Of a stretch of DNA of 64,000 bases, positions 9,501-64,000 are shown one piece after another (positions within the stretch are counted from its first letter, which is position 1; every line of letters begins with the position of its first letter). Where the stretch lies: positions 10,744,978 to 10,808,977 of the forward strand of contig NC_079893.1 of NCBI RefSeq assembly GCF_024868665.1, written 5' to 3'. The stretch is from Triplophysa rosa (lineage: Eukaryota; Chordata; Actinopteri; Cypriniformes; Nemacheilidae). Under the pieces are notes generated by a model. That model searched no databases and was not told the DNA's origin. It saw only the letters and a program-made list of their open reading frames with translations. The position numbers and the translations under genes were made by a program.

Positions 9501-11093
9501 CTCACTCAGTTGGTTAGCAAGAATGCCACTCAAAGCGGGCTTGGAACAGACGCGTTTCTTATTTTTCACATCGCTTCCACATCGCAGACTCTTGCGATTA
9601 GCAAATCGCAACGTCTCACATCGCGATTCGATTTCGATTAATCGTTCAGCCCTACATACTTATCACTTCAATTGATTTCAAAATATGTAATGAGTACGTG
9701 ACACTGTACTATGTGTATAGGGCAGCACATTTATGAAGACACAAATAAAAAAGTGCTTTCTTTGTTTCATGTTAGCAAATATTCATATATGTAAACAGCA
9801 TATACAGTAACTATCATTATAGTATGTTCATATATGGTCATTTACTCTTTTGTGCTCGTCTGCTCAGGTACCATATAATCCTCGTGGAGCATCCACTGCC
9901 CAGTCATTCATGAAACACAATAGATTCACAGAGCCTCAGCCACCGGTGACCATGGATGACATCTGCTCTGTGGTCCCCAAAAAGTATGTTGAATTCCTTT
10001 GCATAAAATGTCAAGCAGTCAAAAGTTCACCCACCAACAGCATTAAAAACATGCTTTCCTTTGTTTCAGGGCTTACAAAAGAATCAAAACATCCCTTAAA
10101 GAAAAGCACATTTCCAAGACCGAAATGTGTGATAGGGTTCAGTGGACGATAGAGTGGCTAAAAATGGTCTGCATCAATATCGTCCTACCTGCTGTCTTTG
10201 TCTGCCTGAAAGAAGAGCGCATGACTAAGAACGCCAAAGGAGGACAGATCTTCTACAAGTCCACTAAGGAGGCAAGCCTGATTGGAGAGAGCATTTTTGT
10301 CTCCGTGATGCGGTGCTTGCGAAACAAAATTTCCTCCATCTTACCGGAAGCCAAATGCTCTCTAGACGACGTGATGACTTCGCCATGCAGCCTAGAGACA
10401 ATTCCTATGTTTAAGAAGGATTTGATCAATTGCGTCTACCTGGAACTTCTCGCTAATGGCATGGGCAAAAATCTTCCTGTCGACGATATGAAAAAACACA
10501 TACAGCCCCAATCTTTCATATTATGCTGGGAATTCTACATGACGGTGGTCCATTACTTCTGTCAGCGGGCATCGTGGCATCACATGGAGTCATTGCTGGG
10601 GTTGCCACACACGATTCAAGATGATTTAAGCGGCTCTATGACGAAAGCGGAGAGGACTACTTTGAATGTCCTTACCAAAACATTGACAGACACCGTTACC
10701 GATATGATCAGTGAAGCCACCGAACATCCATTCTGGATTGCTGACATAATCAGACAAGGTACAGCACACATACAGGAGTTTCATTAACCTGACATCAATT
10801 CGTATAGCCGGTTGTCTTTGTAATCGTTTTTAATTTATGTTTTTGCTTTAGGCCAGATATCAGTTAGTCGAGGTGCTGGTGTGGAGAACTGCTTTAAGGA
10901 GTTTGATGAGCTTTCAGGAAGAAGTTCATCTGAGCCTGCCACTCCAAAGTCTGAGAAGGTGTTCAGCCCAAGCACTGAAACAGAGAAAACAGCCCGACAG
11001 CCGAACAGCACAGAAAAAGAGAAAAAGAAGTGCTCCTTCTTTTCCAGGATACGTAAGTTCTTCTGTCTTAAAAGAAAACATAACCGAGTATAA
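6514..11093 (+). CDS. Unrecognised two-module protein, 7 exons, 664 aa
   Basis: Coding exons: 6514-6528, 7303-7418, 7507-8213, 8297-8406, 9868-9983, 10070-10758, 10852-11093. All introns are GT-AG and phases agree throughout (1995 nt, 664 codons plus TAA). The start ATG has A at -3 and G at +4. Exons 2-4 and 5-7 are two copies of one ~300-residue module: equal 116-bp first exons, 707/689-bp main exons, and matching acceptors. The module is mostly helical, with blocks such as MCDRVQWTIEWLKMVC and LINCVYLELLANGMGKN shared by both copies. No catalytic motif, signal peptide or clear membrane span is visible. The C-terminus is Lys/Arg-rich with scattered Cys (KKKCSFFSRIRKFFCLKRK), which could bind membrane, by inference only. 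I do not recognise the family. It could alternatively be two tandem genes of which the second lost its first exon. Confidence 0.75.
7303..7418 (+). CDS. Two-module gene, exon 2 (module 1 start)
   Basis: 116 bp between TGCTCAG and GTATGTTG, phase 0 in and phase 2 out. It encodes V-P-Y...S-A-Q-S-F and the conserved E-P-Q-P-P-V-T-M block. Exon 5 has the same length, splice context and most residues. Confidence 0.75.
7507..8213 (+). CDS. Two-module gene, exon 3 (module 1 core)
   Basis: 707 bp, open throughout, from TTTTCAG to GTATAAC, phase 2 in and phase 1 out. It is the largest exon and encodes the helical core. It is six codons longer than its partner exon 6, the difference lying in the K-G-I-S-T-E-L-T-N-D segment. 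Confidence 0.85.
8297..8406 (+). CDS. Two-module gene, exon 4 (linker, Ser/Thr/Glu-rich)
   Basis: 110 bp from GCTTTAG to GTATGT. It encodes an acidic Ser/Thr-rich linker with a V-F-S-P-S-T block that reappears in exon 7. It ends in phase 0, so it can join exon 5. If the donor is not used, translation would read on to a stop near 8494, giving a one-module form. Confidence 0.65.
8494..9654. mobile_element. 1.16-kb hAT-type element in the intron between the two modules
   Basis: Termini TAGGGCTG/CAGCCCTA, with 8-bp duplications CATACTTA at 8486-8493 and 9655-9662. Subterminal GCGATT-type repeats occur at both ends. An internal tandem of three ~50-58-bp units with GGCTGTGTGTGCGC lies at about 9134-9290. 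No transposase was seen, so it is non-autonomous. It fills most of intron 4 of the two-module gene. Confidence 0.9.
9134..9290 (+). repeat. Tandem repeat, three ~50-58-bp units
   Basis: Each unit contains CAGGCTGTGTGTGCGC, then GTTTAAACGGCTCGTCCG. Spacing changes by about 9 bp between units because of a short GACGTGCGA-type insertion. Located inside the hAT element. Confidence 0.85.
9868..9983 (+). CDS. Two-module gene, exon 5 (module 2 start)
   Basis: 116 bp, TGCTCAG acceptor and GTATGTTG donor, identical in length and phase to exon 2. Intron sequence upstream (about 9660-9800) also resembles intron 1 at about 6720-6860, so the duplication included part of the first intron. Confidence 0.75.
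10070..10758 (+). CDS. Two-module gene, exon 6 (module 2 core)
   Basis: 689 bp, open, TTTCAG acceptor and GTACAGC donor, phases as in exon 3. Differences from exon 3 preserve the frame and many are single amino-acid changes, suggesting selection on protein in both copies. Confidence 0.85.
10852..11093 (+). CDS. Two-module gene, exon 7 (C-terminal, basic tail)
   Basis: Starts after GCTTTAG and ends at TAA (11091-11093). It repeats the exon 4 V-F-S-P-S-T block, then adds a Lys-rich run and a tail with Phe, Arg and Cys. A consensus donor GTAAGT at about 11053 lies inside the frame, so an alternative 3' exon is possible. AATAAA signals follow at 11456 and 11498. Confidence 0.7.
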
Positions 11094-11578
11094 TCTAGTC
11101 AGATGAATAGTCATACCTAACTGTTAATTTAGTTGTTTTAATGTAAAATGAGATGAAACTACGTTTACATTTCAGCGGCATAAGCACTGCTTCATCTATT
11201 AGTTTTTCTCCTCAGCAGATTTCAATTCAGTCACACTTTTTAAGGCAGCAAATGTAGAATGAAATCCTATAGCTTCCAGTTCACTGGAAAACCACGAAAG
11301 TAAATGCACATATAGAACATTTTGACAGCAAATTTAGATTTAAATCATAGTCTTTTGACGAAAATGTAGTTTCTTTTTAGTCATATTTTAATCATCTGCA
11401 TTGCTTTAGTTTTAGTCTAGTTTTAATCGACTAAATATTAAAAAGATTTTAATCAAATAAATATACGTCATAGTTAGTTAGTTTAACTAATTTACTTAAT
11501 AAATATAAATTAAAAATATATATAAATTATAACACTATATAAGTGTAAAAAGCATTTCAAAAACAAGAAATACGTATT
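11094..11578. other. 3' flank of the two-module gene
   Basis: AT-rich, with repeats of TTTTAGTCTAGTTTTAATCG type near 11400-11440 and AATAAA at 11456-11461 and 11498-11503. Probably 3' UTR plus old repeat. No ORF. Confidence 0.4.
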
Positions 11579-11869
11579 AGTGTTGTCAAAAATATCGATA
11601 TTTCGATAAGTATCGATACTGAAGAATCTGAAACGGTTCCAATACCCATGTCCCACGTATCGATATCAGCTGCGCGTTCCCGCTCTCTTTCTCTTTTCCG
11701 ACAGTGAGTTAACACACACTGCACGTGAACGCATAACAACAGAGCCCCGCCTCCTCTCACATACTTGACTCGTTTGTGGCAGTTAAATCGTGTTATGTTA
11801 GAAAAGATGGCCAGTCTCAGTAACACATCTGGCGTGGTGCACGCTCGTTACGCTTCCCGTGTTTACCAT

Positions 11870-12290
11870 AGCGATCCATGTATGTGCGCTGATCAATAAT
11901 TTTATCCACTCGTTTCATTCGCCCTGGTTATATGTTGTTTATGTTAGTACAGAGTCTCCGCAACAGTTCTCATGTTTAATGCACGCGTTTCTGTCTTTAT
12001 GTGCGCTCATCAATGATTTCATCCACTCGTCTCGTTCGCTCCGGTTAATTTGATGTTTGAAATAATGCTGGTGCGAGTAAAGTCTCCGCAACAGTTCTCG
12101 CGTGTGATACACGTTTGCACTTCCGTGTTTACCATAGCGCTCTATGTGTGTGCGCTGTTCAATGATTTCATCCACTCGTCTCATTCGCTCCGGTTAAAAG
12201 TTGTTAATGTTAGAAAGATGTCCAGTGCGGAGTCTCTGCAACAGTTCTTGCGTTTAAGTTTGCGTTTCTGTCTATATGTGCGCTGATCAA
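11870..12290 (+). repeat. Diverged tandem repeat, ~4 units of ~110-120 bp
   Basis: The blocks TGTGCGCTGATCAATGAT, ATCCACTCGTCTCATTCGCT and CCGCAACAGTTCTCGCG recur in the same order about four times. Short ORFs here on both strands come from the repeat. Confidence 0.75.
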
Positions 12291-12452
12291 TGATTACAGT
12301 ATGGGCCTATGTGAATAAAAGCCAATTTAGCCAAATAAAAATGTAGGCTATTAACTAACATTAACGAACAATGAATGAGCAATACATTTGTTCAAGTATT
12401 TATTAATCTCTTTTAAATGTTAGTTAAAAAATACAACTATTTATGTAAGCTC

Positions 12453-12648
12453 CCCTGTTGAAAAATCCAGTATATGCTGGGTAAGGTATGTTTTGATCGA
12501 TGCTGGTTTGATCTTAAACCAGCTAAGAACCATCTTAAATCAGCATATGACCATCTTAAACCAGCACATGAACAGTTTAAACCAGCACAAACCAGCAAAC
12601 CAGCATCAAAACATACCAAACCAGCATAGGCTGGTTTTTTCAACAGGG
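12453..12648. mobile_element. Short nested inverted-repeat element with AAACCAGC repeats
   Basis: Ends CCCTGTTGAAAAA and TTTTTTCAACAGGG. The interior is built from TTAAACCAGCA-type repeats. 196 bp, non-coding, inside the ATCGATA element. Confidence 0.75.
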
Positions 12649-12936
12649 TCTGGTCCATTAATACTGACAAATACAACTTTGATTTTAAATAGTAAATGTA
12701 TTCGTAAAATTAACATTAGATTAACAATTAATAAATAATGTAAAAATATATACCTCATTGTCTAGTCTTGTTCAATTTAACTTCAAATAAAAATTAAAAA
12801 GGCCTATATTGCTATTGCTTATTAGGGCCTTATTGCTATGGCAGTTTATTCCCCGTGGTATCGAAAATGGTATCGAATATCGATATTTTTTTGGTATTGA
12901 ATCGAAGTTAGAAATTCCAGTATCGTGACAACACTA

Positions 12937-15083
12937 CTACTTTGATCTTAGTTTTTACTTACTACTACACACGTATAACTTTTTATAACTAAGTATAACT
13001 TTGTAATAAATGAGTTTTTTAGGCACAGAAAAACACTTAATTTATGTCGTAAATGTTGAATTTAATTGAAGTCACTAAATTTTTAATTCTTTATTTTTTT
13101 GTGTATAAATCACTTCAGATTCACTATCATGAATCAAAATTCCTATCTTTTGAATTCTGGCCGAACCTGATGAGAAGACGGGAAGAAAGAACAAGACCAC
13201 ACATGTTGTTGACCTGACATGAATTTAATCAAAGATTTCTTTTTCATCATTAGGCAGGAAAATAAAATCTTATGTAACATCATACGTCACAGTTCACCTA
13301 ATGTGGAATCAACAGGAGCTTGGCACATACAGATAAACAGCAGAGTCACATGACCTGTCGTGTCTATCACTCAATCCCAGATGCACACATACCATCACAC
13401 TTCACGCAGTCTTACTGCACACTAAAGCATTAAGAATACTCTATCCTTGTTTTTGTTCTTGTTATGTGTGACCAAGTGTTTATGCAGGTACTGTAAGTGT
13501 ACGTGTGTGTTTTGTTTGTATATGAAACTGGACGTAGGGACGACTTCAGGTCAGTCTGTAAGATACAGTCTGTATTTTTTTAACATAAAGTTCTTTAAAC
13601 TTAATATCAAATAAAATATAATAATAATTTCAGAAACAAAACAAAAAACAGCAACAATTATCTACAGAAATATCATCATGTGCAAGAATGTACATTTTGG
13701 TTCTAAGGCAATAATTGTTCCTCCACAACACTAGTGCTGTCAATGCTGTGTTTTTTCAACGTTCTTCTTTCTGTGTTGATGAGCAACATTATTTCACCGT
13801 TGCCTCTCCATTAGACCAACACATTCACTGAACGGTTGGAGCACTGCCTCATGGGACGTCGCTTTTTTGAGACACTGAATAGCACCATAGAAATTCCCTT
13901 CAACAGCGATTGCTTTGCTATCTACGTCGTTTCCGAAGCAGGGAAAGGTTCCGGATCAGTGAAAACACAGATCGTCATTTGGGAATATAGCATCGGAGAA
14001 CGTTCCCTTGCAAGAATGGAGTGAGCATTCTTATTGCTCAAACACAGTTTCATTGGTACTGCCCATGAGTTCATTTGTAGCAAAGCGCAGTTCCATCCAG
14101 TCTTGTTTTCGTCTGTGTTAAGTGCATATAAAGCGCACAAAGTTACGTCAAGTTGTGACAGGTGTAACAGACATATTTCACAAGGCTTTATGACATCATT
14201 TCCTGTTTCTCTACCACGATTTCTTTAACAGACTGCCCATGTTGATAAAACGAAAAATTCTATTCGTCGTAACACCTTGGCTCATGCAGAGGCCTAGATG
14301 GACTGATTTTCTGCGTCTGCGTAAATACTGTATATTTCTGTCGAGTTCCATCGAAGAGTTTGCTCACAAGTAGAGCATATGACACTGGTATACAGTGAAA
14401 ATGTAGTCATAGTCACTCACTTTAGCTCATGTGTCCACTGCAGACATAAACAATAAGCTACATATATGTAAGGAAGCTTATTGTGAAATCGAGCTACACA
14501 TTAACATACATAACTAATGTTCAGTGAAAAAAAGGGTTTTGCCATTAAAGCTAACATAATTGTTCTTATGTTTAAATGAGTTCTGATCAACAGGCTGGTT
14601 ATTTGAAGGCCTCTCACGCTCCCTCTCTCTCATTCACACACGTTTAAGTTGAGGTACATTGCAGTGCGGCGTCAGAAGCCTATCCATGCTGTCCAGAACA
14701 TCACGAGACATGCAAACACACACATACGCACGCTAGTTATAGCAGTCTGAAAACTGAGAACCAAAAAACTGTTTTCGTGTATGAGGGTGGGCTTCCAAGG
14801 GGTTGACCATTTAATGTCTATTTAAGTCCATTTAAGACACCATTCTGTGGTCCAGTGGGAGGAGCTACCCTACACATAAGAGCAGCTGATTGGTGTTTAG
14901 GAACACTGACAGCACTTCCATACTGAACACAAGTTACAATGAAGTAAACACGTCACGGCAGGGTCCTCGATTGAAATAACGCAATCGATAGTTTGAACAG
15001 TTTTCTGGAGTCCGTTTTCTCCTTGTGTGTCTTTGTAACATTTCATCCACGTCCTCTGTATCTTTGGAGTCTCTCATCTGTTG
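12937..15083. other. tll1 3' UTR and 3' flank (convergent intergenic)
   Basis: No coding exon or bounded transposon seen. tll1 transcription (minus) would run into this region. A minus-strand AATAAA (plus TTTATT, about 13090-13095) is a candidate poly(A) signal about 2 kb beyond the stop, but nothing confirms it. A short ORF at 13836-14024 has no recognisable similarity. Confidence 0.4.
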
Positions 15084-61785
<46,702 letters not shown>

Positions 61786-62040
61786 CTGAAGTTTGAATGA
61801 GCGCAGATCAGAATGAAGTGTCTCGTTAGATTCCAGTTGTGGTGGATTTTGTGGACATCATCGTCACCACTGGTCCGGTTCGACAGCCGGGGCAGGACCG
61901 TCAGTGTCGCGGCATCTCAGCTGGATACCCAATAATTCATCCTCTACGAAGATACCAGTTCACTTTTCCCTTGCGCGGAGATTCTTTTCCTAAAGGCAGA
62001 GCTGCAATGGAAATCGTGCTTTAAATGAAAGAAGCATAGA
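61786..62040 (-). promoter_or_regulatory. tll1: tll1 5' UTR and proximal promoter (inferred)
   Basis: Immediately upstream of the start codon, of mixed composition. A CCAAT box in inverse form (GGGTATCCAGC preceded by ATTATTGG) occurs at about 61930. Two acceptor-like AGs on the minus strand (just before the ATG at 61786, and CCATTGCAG at about 62002) allow a spliced 5' UTR. No TATA box stands out. Confidence 0.4.
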
Positions 62041-62152
62041 CACTTATGGCAGGGGTGAGGCACCGTGCACATTTAAATTAGGATGTTTAACATATTTAAA
62101 TGAGCCTGAATAGGGGGCTACACCATCCCCTTAAAGGAGTTCAAACGCCCTT

Positions 62153-62338
<186 letters not shown>

Positions 62339-63270
62339 TATTTCATTTTATAAAGAAGACCAATGGTCATTGTGATCTCGTTCACTTTAACACAGGAAAC
62401 AGCTATGTGGTTTATAATGACAACTTATTCTTCCTAAACGAGCCGGTAGCTGTAAAAATCACACGTTCACTAAAATTTGAGCAATAATCCGGGAAAAAAA
62501 CTGTTTTCGCTGTTGTCTATACAAAACTTCAGGATGTCACGCAGGTTCCATGTAGGTGAGATCCTGTTTTGAAACTGTTATGAACACAATAGCTGCTTTA
62601 TTACAAGGTGACAGTAAAAGCAGCTGTGGTGTGACATTTAACAAATCTGTTTAACTCCCCTCATAAAGTCTGCCTCGCTCCCTCTTTGTCTCTCACACAG
62701 CCTCTCACACACAAATCTGAACTAAGGTAGTTTCCAGTTAATTTAAAACTGCTTTAATTTGGTCAGTGTGGACGGCCGCCTGCTGAAACAGGGAATCCAA
62801 GGAAACATTTTGAAGAAAATATAGGAGCAGATTTGTGACCGTTAATATATTTTCAGTACACATCTTTAATATCGTTTACAGAATGTATAAACTTATGGTG
62901 CACTTCTGTGTCTCCTAAGTGACTGTCAAAGCACCGTACGGAGCGGTAATCCCGAGGCCAGGTCTCTTTTAACGTACATTTACAGGTTCTTGGCGTGTCT
63001 GTGTATGGCAAAGCCGTACGAGGCGGTCACAATTGACAGACCAGAGCGCGAGACCTCTCTATCGCGCGCGGAGCGTCCAAGCGCACGGAGACTCGAACCA
63101 TTTCGCGCGATACTTCACTAACATAAAAACTAGATGCGCTGTAGAGATAAAACTGAGTTTAACACTGTGGCGTCAAAAATATGAGAGACGGCGCTTACCT
63201 CAGAGAATGCCCTCAGGGTCTAGTGTTTTACAGCCTCAAAGCGCAGGCTCATCCTGAGTACTGCCCTCAT
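62339..63270. other. tll1 upstream region
   Basis: Unique-looking, with a CpG-rich part at about 63040-63210. On the minus strand a consensus donor CTCTGAG|GTAAGC (exon edge 63199) could end a non-coding first exon. Frames before it are closed by a stop, so it would not be coding. Confidence 0.4.
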
Positions 63271-63289
63271 ACTCTCTCTCTCTCTCTCT

Positions 63290-63330
<41 letters not shown>

Positions 63331-63357
63331 TCTCTCTCTCTCTCGCTCTCGCTCTCT
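63271..63357 (+). repeat. (CT)n microsatellite
   Basis: Long CT tract with CC and GC interruptions. Arg/Glu or Ser/Leu ORFs over it are artefacts. Confidence 0.95.
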
Positions 63358-64000
63358 GGATATAATTCTCTCCTACAGTCACTGGAATATAAGTGTGCGC
63401 TTGCTGACTGGTACCGTTTATTCCAAACGTGCCCATTTCCAGAGAGATTAGCGCGCTTCTCTCCATACACACACTCAGATTAATCCCCCCTCCCTCCCGG
63501 CAAGGTAACTGCGTGTCGACGTCACGCCACCAATCCATCAACCCGCACTTCACAAAAACTCAATGCACGCACACACTGCACGGCCTAAATTGTTAACGGA
63601 CATTGCAGGGTGGTCAGGGTACAATTATGAATGGCCACATCATGCACGAATGGCTGTTAATGAACCGCGTGTGTATCCAAGTGACAAAACGTCAGAGAGA
63701 GATGGTAAACAATGTTTTTAGATTTAAGGGAGTAAGATGTTTTTTATAGGAGAGGGGTCTCAGCAGCTAAATGTATCATATGATGAGCTATTTTGCTTTG
63801 AAAGTAATAACAATCAAAGACCGGGATAAAATTATCAATTATAAATTCAAATATTTTTTTTAATATCTCAGATACACTGTGGATTGTGTTTCTAAATATT
63901 TCAGAAGACAGTTTACTGTGGTGTAAATGAAACGCAAATAAAAGAAAAAATGTCAGGCAAACTCTGATGAACAGAAACATGCGTATCGTGCAATAGGACA
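63358..64000. other. Distal 5' flank
   Basis: AT-rich towards the window end. Nothing recognisable. Confidence 0.45.

Larger units (their letters stand above)
11579..12936. mobile_element. hAT-like element with ATCGATA subterminal repeats
   Basis: Inverted ends AGTGTTGTCA and TGACAACACT, with many ATCGATA/TATCGAT motifs just inside each end. No clean target duplication was found. Inside are about four diverged ~110-120-bp tandem units (11870-12290, each with GTGCGCT-GATCAATGA and CCACTCGT blocks) and a nested inverted-repeat element at 12453-12648. No transposase. Confidence 0.65.

Noticed and set aside
9868..11093. Second, separate gene downstream of the first module
   Set aside because: No first exon or promoter was found before 9868, and exon 4 and exon 5 phases fit for splicing. 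Kept as an alternative, not the main call.
13836..14024. Short plus-strand ORF in the tll1 3' flank
   Set aside because: 62 codons, no similarity recognised, no splice partners. Chance frame.
63181..63553. Ser/Leu and Arg/Glu ORFs
   Set aside because: Translations of the CT microsatellite on either strand.

Overview
This is a fragment of a teleost fish nuclear genome, probably a cyprinid or close relative. That assignment is an inference from an intron-rich vertebrate gene, teleost-type Tc1, DIRS and hAT transposons, and several recurrent short inverted-repeat elements. The window is AT-rich, full of microsatellites and nested transposons, and holds two isolated single-base N calls (4240 and 52269).

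Two host genes are supported. (1) tolloid-like 1 (tll1) runs on the minus strand from a start codon at 61785 to a stop at 15084. I could place 21 coding exons with consistent splice sites and phases. They encode signal peptide, propeptide with an R-V-P-R processing site, astacin zinc protease, CUB1, CUB2, EGF1, CUB3, EGF2, CUB4 and CUB5 (1022 codons from the first Met). The penultimate exon has an in-frame TAA where the CUB domain should have tyrosine, so this allele or copy may be truncated. (2) A gene of a family I do not recognise lies on the plus strand at 6514-11093. Its seven exons join in frame into a 664-residue protein in which exons 2-4 and 5-7 are two diverged copies of one ~300-residue module.

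Layout: 1-2312, 5' end of a decayed endogenous retrovirus (minus; LTR, PBS, broken gag), cut by the window edge. 2598-5092, two inverted copies of one hAT-type MITE around an LTR-element fragment with a 33-bp minisatellite. 6400-11100, the two-module gene, with a 1.16-kb hAT element between the modules. 11579-12936, another repeat island. 13-62 kb, tll1, whose introns hold: a hAT MITE nearly filling intron 20 (15303-15528), a solo LTR (17813-18300), a hAT element (19673-20190), a complete but decayed DIRS-like tyrosine-recombinase retrotransposon (30830-36487), a hAT element with a transposase C-terminal ORF (44241-45830), a 1.4-kb foldback element with 21-bp iterons (48857-50266), and a 4.1-kb palindromic element (54223-58351) that received an apparently intact Tc1-like transposon (54687-55907) and a second hAT-like element. 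61.8-64 kb is the tll1 5' flank, with a GATA microsatellite, a CT microsatellite and a possible upstream non-coding exon.

The two host genes are convergent (tails facing across 11-15 kb). I see no functional link between them. No tRNA, rRNA, CRISPR or bacterial-type operon was found.
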